A stretch of DNA of 64,000 nt, taken from positions 1,618,001 through 1,682,000 of the forward strand of contig NZ_CP077097.1 in NCBI RefSeq assembly GCF_014269225.2, given 5' to 3'. Within the stretch, counting starts at the first letter, position 1. Every line of letters begins with the position of its first letter. The notes below the pieces were generated by a model, which was given only the letters and a program-made list of their open reading frames with translations, was not told the DNA's origin and searched no databases. Positions 9,126 through 17,934 of the stretch are shown here, one piece after another. The stretch comes from Pseudomonas anuradhapurensis. Its GTDB lineage: Bacteria; Pseudomonadota; Gammaproteobacteria; Pseudomonadales; Pseudomonadaceae. The translations under genes and the position numbers were made by a program.

Positions 9126-9901
9126 ATGTGGAACTGCGCACCAACTGGGTCGCCCTGAACACCATCGTCTACCGTGAAGTGCGGCGCTTCCTGCGCATTT
9201 GGCCGCAGACCCTGCTGCCACCAGCGATCACCATGGTCCTGTACTTCGTCATCTTCGGTAACCTGATCGGCCGGCAGATCGGCGACATGGGTGGCTTCAG
9301 CTACATGGAGTACATCGTGCCGGGGCTGATCATGATGTCGGTTATCACCAACTCCTACGGCAACGTGGTGTCGAGCTTCTTCGGCAGCAAGTTCCAGCGT
9401 TCGATCGAAGAGCTGATGGTATCGCCGGTATCGCCGCACACCATCCTCATCGGCTATGTGCTGGGTGGGGTATTGCGTGGCCTGGCGGTGGGGGTGATCG
9501 TGACCTTCCTGTCGCTGTTCTTCACCCACCTGCAGGTGCACCACCTGGGCGTGACCGTGGTCGTGGTGCTGCTGACCGCCACCATCTTCTCGTTGCTGGG
9601 CTTCGTCAACGCCGTGTTCGCGCGCAACTTCGACGATATCTCGATCATCCCGACCTTCGTACTGACACCGCTGACCTACCTGGGCGGGGTGTTCTATTCG
9701 ATCAACCTGCTGCCGCCGTTCTGGCAGACCGTGTCGCTGGCCAACCCGGTGCTGCACATGGTCAACTCGTTCCGCTACGGCATCCTAGGGGTGTCGGACA
9801 TCAGCATTGGCACGGCGATTACCTTCATGCTGGTCGCCACCGCGGTGCTTTACCTGCTGTGCGTTCGCCTGCTGGTCAGCGGCCGCGGCATGCGTGCCTG
9901 A
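9122..9901 (+). CDS. ABC-2 exporter, permease subunit (YadH-like)
   Basis: A 259-residue integral membrane protein with about six transmembrane segments. It has the ABC-2 family signature near the fifth segment (SLANPVLHMVNSFRYGILG). It overlaps the ATPase gene by 4 bases and forms the transport pore of the same exporter in the inner membrane. Its 3' end overlaps the end of the convergent DUF2062 gene by 117 bases. Confidence 0.92.
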   Translation: MNVELRTNWVALNTIVYREVRRFLRIWPQTLLPPAITMVLYFVIFGNLIGRQIGDMGGFSYMEYIVPGLIMMSVITNSYGNVVSSFFGSKFQRSIEELMVSPVSPHTILIGYVLGGVLRGLAVGVIVTFLSLFFTHLQVHHLGVTVVVVLLTATIFSLLGFVNAVFARNFDDISIIPTFVLTPLTYLGGVFYSINLLPPFWQTVSLANPVLHMVNSFRYGILGVSDISIGTAITFMLVATAVLYLLCVRLLVSGRGMRA

Positions 9902-10411
9902 GCACCTGAGCTTGCGCCGGCGCCATTGCCGGCCAATCCACCAGCGCCAGTACAGCAGGGTAGTGAAGTAGGCGACGATGCCCAGCACCACCCCGCAGAC
10001 TAGAGAACCCAGCAGGAATGGCTGCCACAGCGTGGCCAGCTGGTCGCTGATCCAGGCGAAGGTCAGCTCGTCGGGCAGGCTGCGCGGCGGAACCTGCATC
10101 AGCCAGGCGCCGGTCATGTAGGTGACGAAGAACACCGGTGGCATGGTCAGCGGGTTGGTCAGCCATACCAGGCTGACAGCGATCGGCAGGTTGCCGCGCA
10201 CCGGAATCGCCAGCGCCGCCGCCAGCAGCATCTGCATGGGAATGGGTATGAGGGCCGCGAACAGGCCGACCCCCATGGCCCGGGCTACCGAGTGCCGGTT
10301 CAGGTGCCAGAGGTTCGGGTCGTGCAGCAGCTTGCCAAAAAAGCGTAAGGACTTGTGTTCGCGAATGCTGGTCGGATCCGGCATGTAGCGTTTGAACAGT
10401 CGGCGCGGCAT
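9785..10411 (-). CDS. DUF2062 membrane protein
   Basis: A 208-residue protein. Residues 1-165 carry the DUF2062 pattern: RHSVARAMGVGLFAALIPIP, then LVWLTNPLTMPPVFFVTYMT and a last hydrophobic segment. There are about three or four membrane segments and no known function. The start at 10411 (MPRRLFKRYMPDP) fits the family; the frame upstream does not look coding. The last 40 or so residues (from about CSGTHAAAADQQ) are a hydrophilic tail read from the antisense strand of the exporter permease gene. This tail overlap is unusual for Pseudomonas convergent genes. A sequencing error just before the tail cannot be excluded. Confidence 0.8.
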   Translation of the reverse strand: MPRRLFKRYMPDPTSIREHKSLRFFGKLLHDPNLWHLNRHSVARAMGVGLFAALIPIPMQMLLAAALAIPVRGNLPIAVSLVWLTNPLTMPPVFFVTYMTGAWLMQVPPRSLPDELTFAWISDQLATLWQPFLLGSLVCGVVLGIVAYFTTLLYWRWWIGRQWRRRKLRCSGTHAAAADQQANAQQVKHRGGDQHEGNRRANADVRHP

Positions 10412-10553
10412 GTAGGCTCCCGGAGCGTTGATCCGGGCAGTATGCCCTGATTCCCGATCAGCCTTGTTTAGAGTTTGTGACAATTGTTGAGCAAGCGCTG
10501 CCAGCAATTGGGCTATGCCTCAGAAGGTGATTTTGCTTCTGGAGCTCTACCTC

Positions 10554-12767
10554 ATGCGCACAGGGATGTTTGCGCTCGCGCTCGGGCTGTTGTGTCTGGG
10601 CTTTTTCCCCGCGTTGCCGTCGGTCGGATGGCTGGTGCTACTGGCCGTTGGCGCTGGCGTCTGCCTGTTCACCCGCTTGTGGCCGCTGGGTTGCTTCCTG
10701 CTGGGCCTGTGCTGGGCGCTTGGCTCGGCGCAGCTGGCTTTGGATGACCGCCTGGCGCCCGGGCTGGAAGGCCGTACCCTGTGGCTGGAGGGTCGGGTGG
10801 TCGGCCTGCCGACCCGCACCGCGCAAGGGGTGCGCTTCGAGCTGCAAGAGGCCCGTTCGCGGCGCGCCGATCTGCCGCAGCGCCTGCAGCTGAGCTGGTT
10901 CGACGGGCCAGCGCTACGCGCAGGGGAGCAGTGGCGGCTGGCGGTGACCCTGCAGCGCCCGGCCGGGTTGCTCAACCCGCATGGGCCGGACCTGGAGGCC
11001 CAGTTGCTGGCGCGGCGCATCGGTGCCACCGGCTCGGTCAAGGCCGGGCAACTGCTGGCACCGGTTGCCGGCGGCTGGCGTGACCGCCTGCGCCAGCGCC
11101 TGCTGGCGGTTGACGCTCATGGCCGTCAGGCGGCGTTGGTAGCCCTGGTGCTCGGCGACGGCACGGGCCTGGCACGGCACGACTGGCAGACGCTGCAGGC
11201 TACCGGCACGGTGCACCTGCTGGTAATTTCCGGGCAGCACATCGGCCTGGTCGCCGGCTTGCTGTACGGCCTGGTCGCCGGGCTGGCGCGTTGGGGGCTG
11301 TGGCCGGCACGGCTGCCCTGGTTGCCCTCGGCGTGTGGCCTGGCCATGGCGGCGGCGCTGGCCTACGGCTGGCTGGCCGGGGCTGGCGTGCCGGTGCAGC
11401 GTGCCTGCCTGATGCTGGCCGTGGTGCTGCTCTGGCGCCTGCGCTTTCGCCATCTTGGCGCGACCTTGCCATTGCTGCTGGCGCTGGTTGCGGTGTTGCT
11501 GATTGAGCCGCTGGCGGTGCTGCTGCCCGGTTTCTGGTTGTCGTTTGCGGCGGTGGCCACGCTTGTCTATTGCTTCAGCGCGCGGCTGGGCGGCTGGCGG
11601 CCGTGGCAGGCCTGGACGCGGGCGCAATGGGGCATCGCCATCGGCTTGCTGCCGGTGCTGCTGGCCACCGGCTTGCCGGTGAGCCTGAGTGCGCCGCTGG
11701 CCAACCTTGTGGCGGTACCGTGGGTCAGCCTGGCGGTACTGCCGCTGGCGTTGCTGGGCACGCTGCTGTTGCCGCTGGGTGGGGTAGGCGAGGCACTGTT
11801 GTGGCTGGCGGGTGGCTTGCTCGACGGGTTGTTCCGGCTGCTGGCGCTGGTGGCACAGCAGCGCCCGGCGTGGCTGCCGCCGGCGTTGCCGTGGTGGGCC
11901 TGGCTGCTGGTCTGTCTGGGGACCTGGCTATTGCTGCTGCCCCGTGGGGTGCCGTTGCGTGGCTTGGGTGGGGTGATGCTGCTGGCATTGTGGGTACCTA
12001 GGGCGACGGTGCCATTCGGGCAAGTCGAAGTCTGGCAGCTGGATGTCGGTCAGGGCCTGGCGGTGCTGTTGCGCACGCGGCATCACGACCTGCTGTACGA
12101 CGCCGGGCCGGCCAGGGGCGACACCGACCTGGGTGAGCGGGTGGTACTGCCGACCCTGCGCAAGCTGGGGGTGCGCCGCCTGGACCTGCTGCTGGTCAGC
12201 CACGCCCACGCCGACCATGCCGGCGGTGCTGCGGCGATAGCGCGTGGTTTGCCGGTACGGCGCGCCATCGGTGGTGAAGCGCTGCAAGATCTCCAGTTGC
12301 AGCCGTGTGCCAGTGGCGAGCAATGGGCATGGGATGGGGTGCATTTTTCGCTGTGGCGCTGGGCTGACGGGCAGAGCAGCAATGACCGGTCCTGCGTGTT
12401 GCTGGTCGAGGCGCAGGGCGAGCGTTTGCTGCTGGCAGGCGATATGGAGGCCGCTGCCGAACAGGCTTGGTTGGCGGCCACCGACACACCCCGTATCGAT
12501 TGGTTGCAGGCGCCGCACCATGGCAGCCGGAGTTCTTCCACCGAGGCTTTCATCCGGGCCACGGCGCCGCGTGGGGTGCTGGTGTCGCGAGGGCGTAACA
12601 ACAGCTTCGGGCACCCGCATGCGCAGGTGGTCGAACGTTATCGGCGGCATGGGGTGATGGTGCATGACACGGCGGTGGAGGGGGCATTGCGGTTGGTGTT
12701 GGGGCGTCATGGGGCGGTTGAAAGTGTGCGGGAGCAGCGACGGTTTTGGCGGGATTCGGCACAGTAG
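10554..12767 (+). CDS. comEC: DNA internalisation competence protein ComEC/Rec2
   Basis: A 737-residue protein that forms the inner-membrane channel for DNA uptake. It begins with hydrophobic segments and a DUF4131-type region. A competence-domain core follows (HLLVISGQHIGLVAGLLYGL) with many membrane helices. It ends in a metallo-beta-lactamase-like domain with the metal motif SHAHADHAGG at about residues 548-557, plus LLLAGDMEAAAEQAWL. I chose the ATG at 10554 (MRTGMFALAL) because GGAG lies 9 bases before it; an upstream in-frame ATG at 10515 lacks a ribosome site. Length is normal and there is no disruption. Whether the strain is naturally competent cannot be read from this. Confidence 0.92.
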   Translation: MRTGMFALALGLLCLGFFPALPSVGWLVLLAVGAGVCLFTRLWPLGCFLLGLCWALGSAQLALDDRLAPGLEGRTLWLEGRVVGLPTRTAQGVRFELQEARSRRADLPQRLQLSWFDGPALRAGEQWRLAVTLQRPAGLLNPHGPDLEAQLLARRIGATGSVKAGQLLAPVAGGWRDRLRQRLLAVDAHGRQAALVALVLGDGTGLARHDWQTLQATGTVHLLVISGQHIGLVAGLLYGLVAGLARWGLWPARLPWLPSACGLAMAAALAYGWLAGAGVPVQRACLMLAVVLLWRLRFRHLGATLPLLLALVAVLLIEPLAVLLPGFWLSFAAVATLVYCFSARLGGWRPWQAWTRAQWGIAIGLLPVLLATGLPVSLSAPLANLVAVPWVSLAVLPLALLGTLLLPLGGVGEALLWLAGGLLDGLFRLLALVAQQRPAWLPPALPWWAWLLVCLGTWLLLLPRGVPLRGLGGVMLLALWVPRATVPFGQVEVWQLDVGQGLAVLLRTRHHDLLYDAGPARGDTDLGERVVLPTLRKLGVRRLDLLLVSHAHADHAGGAAAIARGLPVRRAIGGEALQDLQLQPCASGEQWAWDGVHFSLWRWADGQSSNDRSCVLLVEAQGERLLLAGDMEAAAEQAWLAATDTPRIDWLQAPHHGSRSSSTEAFIRATAPRGVLVSRGRNNSFGHPHAQVVERYRRHGVMVHDTAVEGALRLVLGRHGAVESVREQRRFWRDSAQ

Positions 12768-12805
12768 GGTGCAGTGGCTTGCAGGTGCTTGCCTTTAGAT
12801 TTTCA

Positions 12806-13075
12806 GCGCCTGTGAGATCGAGCGCCGCCCGCGCGGCGCATCGCGGATAAATCCGCTCCCACATTTGTTGCAACGTGCCGAACCTGTTACGCCATGGTTG
12901 CCTGCCTTTGTACATGTCTCAAGGCAGGCGAGGCGGCATCAATGCCCACCCAAAAATCCCGTGATGCCAACCAGGCTGACAACCATGGCCTCACAGGCAT
13001 GGCCACGTTGCAACAAATGTAGGAGCGGATTTATCCGCGATGCGCCGCGCGGGCGGCGCTCGATCTCACAGGCGC
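12806..13075. repeat. 270-bp inverted-repeat element (possible MITE or paired REP) between comEC and exbB
   Basis: Two near-perfect inverted arms of about 72 bases (12806-12879 and 13001-13075) run from GCGCCTGTGAGATCGAGCGC through CGCGGATAAATCCGCTCC to GCAACGTG. The internal spacer of about 120 bases is partly palindromic (CCATGGTTG near 12893 and CAACCATGG near 12980) and holds a further 9-bp hairpin at 12899-12929. The outer end GCGCCTGTGAGATCGAGCGC occurs again at 43305. The 456 bases between comEC and exbB (12768-13223) hold no convincing gene apart from this element. Confidence 0.8.
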
Positions 13076-13223
13076 TGCATCTGTGATGGCGAGCACCTGT
13101 CCGCCCTGATGCCGAACCAAGGCATCCCCCTCTGGCCCCAGCGCCAATTCCCTGACCTCCGGCAGATGAGCCCCCGGCGCGCCTATGGTAGAGTGGCGGC
13201 CTTTTTCCGAGGGGGCGTTTACT

Positions 13224-13859
13224 GTGTGGGAATTGGTCAAGTCCGGTGGTTGGATGATGCTGCCGATCATTCTGAGCTCCATCGCCGCCATGGCTATCGT
13301 CGTCGAGCGCCTGTGGACCCTGCGCGCCAGTCGCGTCACCCCGCCGCACCTGCTGGGCCAGGTCTGGATGTGGATCAAGGACAAGCAGCTCACCAGTGAC
13401 AAGCTCAAGGCCCTGCGCGCCGATTCGCCGTTGGGCGAAATCCTTGCTGCCGGGCTGGCCAACTCGCGCCATGGCCGCGAAATCATGAAGGAATGCATCG
13501 AGGAAGCTGCCTCGCGCGTCATCCACGAGCTGGAACGCTACATCAGCACCCTCGGCACCATCGCTGCCATGGCTCCGCTGCTCGGCCTGCTGGGCACCGT
13601 GCTGGGCATGATCGACATCTTCAGCGCCTTCATCGGCTCGCAGATGACCGCCAACGCAGCCGTACTGGCGGGCGGCATCTCCAAGGCCCTGGTCACCACC
13701 GCGGCCGGCCTGATGGTCGGTATCCCGGCGGTGTTCTTCCACCGCTTCCTGCTGCGCCGTATCGATGAGCTGGTGGTCGGCATGGAACAGGAAGCGATCA
13801 AGCTGGTGGAAGTGCTCCAGGGTGACCGTGAAGTGGAAGTGGCCGGAGGCAAGGCGTGA
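13224..13859 (+). CDS. exbB: ExbB/TolQ/MotA-family proton channel protein
   Basis: A 211-residue inner-membrane protein with three membrane segments. The long second/third helix pair is conserved ([20 protein letters not shown], then [20 protein letters not shown]). With the ExbD partner it forms a proton-driven energiser for a TonB- or Tol-like system. I chose the GTG at 13224 ([12 protein letters not shown]) because GAGGGGG lies 8 bases upstream; the frame before it does not match the family. It starts the exbB-exbD-lpxK operon through a GTGA overlap. The position next to lpxK rather than tonB matches PA2983. Confidence 0.9.
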   Translation: MWELVKSGGWMMLPIILSSIAAMAIVVERLWTLRASRVTPPHLLGQVWMWIKDKQLTSDKLKALRADSPLGEILAAGLANSRHGREIMKECIEEAASRVIHELERYISTLGTIAAMAPLLGLLGTVLGMIDIFSAFIGSQMTANAAVLAGGISKALVTTAAGLMVGIPAVFFHRFLLRRIDELVVGMEQEAIKLVEVLQGDREVEVAGGKA

Positions 13860-14290
13860 AGTTCCGGCGCAATCGCCAGCGGGAGAACGTCGACATCAAC
13901 CTGGCGTCGCTGATCGACGTGGTGTTCGTGCTGCTGCTGTTCTTCGTGGTCACCACCACCTTCACTCGCGAGACCCAGCTGCGCGTCGAGCTGCCCGAAG
14001 CCACCAGCGCCGAGCCGACGCCGGCCGACCAGGGCAAGCTGGTGGAAATCACCATCAGCGCCGAAGGCGTGTACTCGGTGAACAACCACCTGCTGCCCAA
14101 GAGCGACCTGGCCACCCTGAGCGAAGCGATCGAGCGCGAATCGGGTGGCGACAACAAGCTGCCATTGGCCATCAGCGCCGATGGCAGGACCCCGCACCAG
14201 GCTGTAGTCACCGCGATGGATGCCGCCGGCAAGCTCGGTTTCAGCCAGCTGCGCATGACCACGGTCGAGGCGGCCCAGGGTACGCCTTGA
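13856..14290 (+). CDS. exbD: ExbD/TolR-family biopolymer transport protein
   Basis: A 144-residue protein with one N-terminal membrane helix ([20 protein letters not shown]) that contains the essential aspartate of the family (Asp in [10 protein letters not shown]), followed by a periplasmic domain. It pairs with the ExbB-type channel encoded just upstream. The start is GTG and overlaps the exbB stop (GTGA), with GGAGG 10 bases before. Its last base is the first base of the lpxK start codon, so the three genes are tightly coupled. Confidence 0.92.
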   Translation: MKFRRNRQRENVDINLASLIDVVFVLLLFFVVTTTFTRETQLRVELPEATSAEPTPADQGKLVEITISAEGVYSVNNHLLPKSDLATLSEAIERESGGDNKLPLAISADGRTPHQAVVTAMDAAGKLGFSQLRMTTVEAAQGTP

Positions 14291-15291
14291 TGGCCTTCGC
14301 CGACCGATTGCTCGCGGCCTGGTACGCCGGGCACCCGGCCCTGGCACTATTGCGCCCGCTGGAGGCGCTGTACCGCTGCGTGGTCACCCGCAAGCGGGCG
14401 CGTTTCGTGCGTGGCGAAAGTACCAGCTACCGGGCCCCGGTGCCGGTCATCGTGGTCGGCAACATCACCGTGGGCGGTACCGGCAAGACGCCGATGATCC
14501 TCTGGCTGATCGAGCACTGCCGCCGCCAGGGGCTGAAGGTCGGGGTAGTCAGCCGTGGCTATGGCGCCAAGCCGCCGCAGCTGCCATGGCGCGTGCGGGC
14601 CGAGCAGCCTGCCGAGCAGGCCGGCGACGAACCGCTGCTGATCGTGCAGCGCAGCGGCGTGCCGCTGATGATCGACCCCGACCGCTCCCGCGCGGTACAG
14701 GCATTGCTGGCCAGCGAATCCCTCGACCTGATCCTCTGCGACGACGGCATGCAGCACTACCGCCTGGCGCGTGACCTCGAGCTGGTGCTGATCGATGCCG
14801 CCCGCGGCCTGGGCAATGGCCGCTGCCTGCCGGCGGGGCCGTTGCGTGAGCCGGCCGAGCGCCTGCACGATGCGGATGCGGTACTGTTCAACGGTAGCCG
14901 CGACGACCGCGCCGATGGCTTCGGCTTCTGCCTGCAACCGTCCGCCCTGGTCAACTTGCGCAGTGGCGAGCGCCACGCGCTCGATCACTTCCCCGCTGGC
15001 CAACGCCTGCATGCGGTGGCCGGTATCGGCAATCCACAACGTTTCTTCAATACCCTGCTAGGGCTAAACTGGCAGCCGGTGCCGCATCCCTTTGCCGACC
15101 ATGCGCAGTTCAACGCCGCAAGCCTGGCCTTCAGCCCACCGCTGCCACTGGTCATGACCGAGAAGGACGCGGTGAAATGCCGGGCCTTCGCCGCTGACGA
15201 CTGGTGGTACCTGGCTGTCGACGCACAGCCCACGGCGGCTTTCAGCACCTGGTTCGACAACCAGTTGCAACGCTTGCTGCGCAAGCCCTGA
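14290..15291 (+). CDS. lpxK: Tetraacyldisaccharide 4'-kinase LpxK
   Basis: A 333-residue kinase that phosphorylates the 4' position of the lipid A disaccharide on the inner face of the cytoplasmic membrane. A Walker A motif [12 protein letters not shown] is at residues 57-68, the DDGMQH motif follows ([19 protein letters not shown]), and an N-terminal helix probably associates with the membrane. Length and motifs are normal. The ATG shares one base with the exbD stop. It lies upstream of the Trm112-like and kdsB genes, placing it in an envelope-biogenesis operon. Confidence 0.96.
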   Translation: MAFADRLLAAWYAGHPALALLRPLEALYRCVVTRKRARFVRGESTSYRAPVPVIVVGNITVGGTGKTPMILWLIEHCRRQGLKVGVVSRGYGAKPPQLPWRVRAEQPAEQAGDEPLLIVQRSGVPLMIDPDRSRAVQALLASESLDLILCDDGMQHYRLARDLELVLIDAARGLGNGRCLPAGPLREPAERLHDADAVLFNGSRDDRADGFGFCLQPSALVNLRSGERHALDHFPAGQRLHAVAGIGNPQRFFNTLLGLNWQPVPHPFADHAQFNAASLAFSPPLPLVMTEKDAVKCRAFAADDWWYLAVDAQPTAAFSTWFDNQLQRLLRKP

Positions 15292-15334
15292 GCCCGTTAT
15301 CAATTTCCGGCCACCTGGCCTAAAGGAAGCTCCA

Positions 15335-15520
15335 ATGGACACCAAACTGCTCGATATCCTGGCCTGCCCGATCACCAAAGGCCCGCTCAAGCTCAGTGCC
15401 GACAAGACCGAGCTGATCAGCAAGGGCGCAGGCCTGGCCTACCCGATCCGCGATGGCATCCCGGTGATGCTGGAAAGCGAGGCACGTACCCTGACCGACG
15501 ACGAGCGTCTGGACAAATGA
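15335..15520 (+). CDS. Trm112/YcaR-family small protein
   Basis: A 61-residue protein ([20 protein letters not shown]) of the Trm112-like/UPF0434 family. In other organisms members act as small partners of methyltransferases; in proteobacteria they sit between lpxK and kdsB as here, with no established role. Its ATGA overlap with kdsB suggests translational coupling. A ribosome site AAGGAAG lies just upstream. Confidence 0.93.
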   Translation: MDTKLLDILACPITKGPLKLSADKTELISKGAGLAYPIRDGIPVMLESEARTLTDDERLDK

Positions 15521-16281
15521 GCCTGAACTTCACCGTGGTGATTCCTGCCCGCCTGCGCTCCACGCGCCTGCCGGGCAAGCCATTGCTGCCGATCGCCGGC
15601 AAGCCGATGGTCCAGCATGTGTGGGAACAGGCGCGCAAGAGCAGCGCCGGCCGCGTGGTCATCGCCACTGACGATGCCAGCATCGTCGAGGCCTGCCAGG
15701 CCTTTGGCGCCGAAGTGCTGCTGACCCGTGCCGACCACGAATCGGGCACCGACCGCCTGGCCGAGGTGGCCGCGCGCCTGGGCCTGCCAGCCGATGCCAT
15801 CGTGGTCAACGTGCAGGGCGACGAGCCGCTGATCCCGCCAGTGATCATCGACCAGGTGGCGGCCAACCTGGCCGCGAACCCGCAGGCTGGCATCGCCACC
15901 CTGGCCGAGCCTGTGCATGAGCCGGAAACCGTGTTCAACCCCAATGCGGTCAAGGTAGTCAGTGACAAGCATGGCCTGGCCCTGACCTTCAGCCGCGCGC
16001 CGTTGCCCTGGGCGCGTGACGCGTTCGCCACCGACCGTAACCAGCTGCCGGCGGGCGTGCCTTACCGTCGCCACATCGGCATGTACGCCTACCGTGTCGG
16101 CTTCCTGCAGGACTTCGTCAGCTGGGGACCGTGCTGGCTCGAGCAGACCGAATCGCTGGAGCAGCTGCGGGCGTTGTGGCACGGCGTGCGCATTCACGTC
16201 GAGGACGCCATCGAGGCGCCTGCCGTGGGCGTGGATACTCCGGAAGACCTGGAGCGCGTACGGCGCTTGCTGGAGGCCTGA
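15517..16281 (+). CDS. kdsB: 3-deoxy-manno-octulosonate cytidylyltransferase KdsB
   Basis: A 254-residue enzyme that activates KDO to CMP-KDO for the lipopolysaccharide inner core. The nucleotidyltransferase motif [15 protein letters not shown] is near the N-terminus, and [24 protein letters not shown] and GVDTPEDL follow as in the family. It overlaps the Trm112-like stop by 4 bases, and its own stop overlaps the phosphatase start (TGATG). Confidence 0.96.
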   Translation: MSLNFTVVIPARLRSTRLPGKPLLPIAGKPMVQHVWEQARKSSAGRVVIATDDASIVEACQAFGAEVLLTRADHESGTDRLAEVAARLGLPADAIVVNVQGDEPLIPPVIIDQVAANLAANPQAGIATLAEPVHEPETVFNPNAVKVVSDKHGLALTFSRAPLPWARDAFATDRNQLPAGVPYRRHIGMYAYRVGFLQDFVSWGPCWLEQTESLEQLRALWHGVRIHVEDAIEAPAVGVDTPEDLERVRRLLEA

Positions 16282-16745
16282 TGCGCATTCTGTTCGTCTG
16301 TTTGGGCAATATCTGCCGCTCGCCCACGGCCGAAGGCGTGCTGCGCCATCAACTGCAGGCTGCCGGGCTAGCCGACAAAGTGCATGTGGCTTCGGCCGGC
16401 ACGGGTGACTGGCATGTCGGCAAGGCCCCCGACAGCCGTACCTGCAAGGCGGCGCTCGCGCGTGGCTATGACCTGTCGCAGCAGCGCGCCCAGCAGGTCA
16501 AGGCGGCGCATTTTGCCGAATACGACCTGATCCTGGCCATGGACGAGAGCAACCTCAGCCATCTGCGTGCCTTGCGCCCGCACACGGCAGTGGGGGAGCT
16601 TGACCTGTTCCTGCGCCGCTATGGCGCAGCGCTGGATGAAGTGCCAGACCCGTACTACGGCGGTGCCGACGGCTTCGAGCAGGTGCTCGACCTGGTCGAG
16701 GCGGCGTGTCAGGCGCTGGTGCTGGAAATCAAGGGGCGGCTATGA
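16281..16745 (+). CDS. Low-molecular-weight protein-tyrosine phosphatase
   Basis: A 154-residue cytoplasmic phosphatase. The P-loop CLGNICRS (Cys7, Arg13) is at the extreme N-terminus, and the general-acid motif DPYYGG lies near residue 120. The start is the ATG at 16281, overlapping the kdsB stop; the stop overlaps the murB start by ATGA. Substrates cannot be inferred. The place between kdsB and murB is the standard Pseudomonas arrangement (PA2978). Confidence 0.95.
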   Translation: MRILFVCLGNICRSPTAEGVLRHQLQAAGLADKVHVASAGTGDWHVGKAPDSRTCKAALARGYDLSQQRAQQVKAAHFAEYDLILAMDESNLSHLRALRPHTAVGELDLFLRRYGAALDEVPDPYYGGADGFEQVLDLVEAACQALVLEIKGRL

Positions 16746-17761
16746 CACTGCAGTGGCAGGAGCAGGTATCGCTCAAGCCTTACAACACCTTTGGCATCGA
16801 CGTGAAGGCGCGTTATTTCAGCCCGGCCCATGACGACCAGGAAGTGCGCCAGGCCTTGAGCCAGGCGCAGCAGCATGGCTTGCCGGTGCTGGTGATTGGT
16901 GGTGGCAGCAATCTGTTGCTGACCAGGGATATCGACGCATGGGTATTGCACATGGCCAGTCGTGGCCGGCGTGTACTCAGTGACGACGGCGAACGCATCG
17001 TGGTCGAGGCCGAAGCCGGTGAGCCCTGGCACCCGTTCGTGCAATGGACGCTGGCGCAGGGCTATTGCGGGCTGGAGAACCTCAGCCTGATCCCTGGCAC
17101 GGTTGGCGCCGCGCCGATGCAGAACGTCGGCGCCTACGGCGTGGAAATCAAGGATGTTTTCGTCGGCCTGACCGCCCTCGACCGTGAGACCGGCGCATTG
17201 CGTGACTTCGGCCTGGCGGAGTGTGCCTTTGGTTATCGCGACAGCTTGTTCAAGCGCAACCCTGGGCGCTGGTTGATCCTGCGGGTGCGCTTTGCCTTGA
17301 GCCGCACCTTGCACGCCCACCTGGATTACGGCCCGGTGCGTCAGCGCCTGGCCGAGCAGGGCGTGAGCGAGCCGACCGCGCAGGCGATCAGCGAAGCGAT
17401 CTGCAGCATTCGCCGCGAGAAGTTGCCAGACCCGGCACAACTGGGCAATGCCGGGAGCTTCTTCAAGAACCCGGTGGTAGCGGCGGCGCAGGTCGAGCGT
17501 ATTCGGGCCCAGTACCCTGGCGTGGTGGCTTATCCTCAGGCCGACGGGCAGGTGAAGCTGGCCGCTGGCTGGTTGATCGAGCAGGCCGGCTGGAAGGGCT
17601 ACCGCGAGGGCGATGCCGGGGTGCATCGCCTGCAGTCGCTGGTGCTGGTCAACCATGGCCAGGCGAGCGGGGCGCAGATGCATGCGCTGGCGCGGCGGAT
17701 CCAGGCCGATATCCTGGAGCGCTTTGGCGTCGAGCTGGAGATGGAGCCCAACCTCTACTGA
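16742..17761 (+). CDS. murB: UDP-N-acetylenolpyruvoylglucosamine reductase MurB
   Basis: A 339-residue FAD enzyme that reduces UDP-GlcNAc-enolpyruvate to UDP-MurNAc in peptidoglycan synthesis. It shows the FAD motifs LVIGGGSNLLLT and GLENLSLIPGTVGAAPMQN, the YGVEI motif, and the catalytic serine segment LGNAGSFFKNPVV. It is the type I (E. coli-like) form and of normal length. It is the last gene of the exbB-to-murB operon and is followed by the shared terminator at 17883-17918. Confidence 0.96.
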   Translation: MTLQWQEQVSLKPYNTFGIDVKARYFSPAHDDQEVRQALSQAQQHGLPVLVIGGGSNLLLTRDIDAWVLHMASRGRRVLSDDGERIVVEAEAGEPWHPFVQWTLAQGYCGLENLSLIPGTVGAAPMQNVGAYGVEIKDVFVGLTALDRETGALRDFGLAECAFGYRDSLFKRNPGRWLILRVRFALSRTLHAHLDYGPVRQRLAEQGVSEPTAQAISEAICSIRREKLPDPAQLGNAGSFFKNPVVAAAQVERIRAQYPGVVAYPQADGQVKLAAGWLIEQAGWKGYREGDAGVHRLQSLVLVNHGQASGAQMHALARRIQADILERFGVELEMEPNLY

Positions 17762-17796
17762 TAGGCCTGGCCCTGTCAGGCCCACTGATTACCCCT

Positions 17797-17845
17797 GTGT
17801 AGTAGCGGCCTTGCGTCGCGAAGGGCCGCAAGGCGGCCCCGGCAA
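17797..17845. repeat. Single REP unit downstream of murB
   Basis: TAGTAGCGGCCTTGCGTCGCG followed by AAGGGCCGCAAGGCGGCCCC. It matches one arm of the GTAGGAGCGG REP family found as doublets near 50.4, 54.8, 57.4 and 59.7 kb, but has no second arm. Confidence 0.65.
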
Positions 17846-17882
17846 TTCATGCTGCGAAGCTGAGATGCAACAGTAGCCCAAG

Positions 17883-17918
17883 AAAAAGCCCCGCCAGTTC
17901 GCACTGGCGGGGCTTTTT
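17883..17918. terminator. Bidirectional terminator between murB and rne
   Basis: AAAAAGCCCCGCCAGT - TCGC - ACTGGCGGGGCTTTTT is a perfect 16-bp stem with a T-run on both strands. It can end murB transcripts on + and rne transcripts on -. Confidence 0.93.
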
Positions 17919-17934
17919 CATTCAGCCTTGGCTA

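Noticed and set aside
13031..13190. Protein-like - strand frame (LPEVRELALGPEGDALVRHQ) between exbB and the repeat element
   Set aside because: It has no start codon outside exbB and ends inside the repeat. It may be a gene remnant, but I could not match it to a family.
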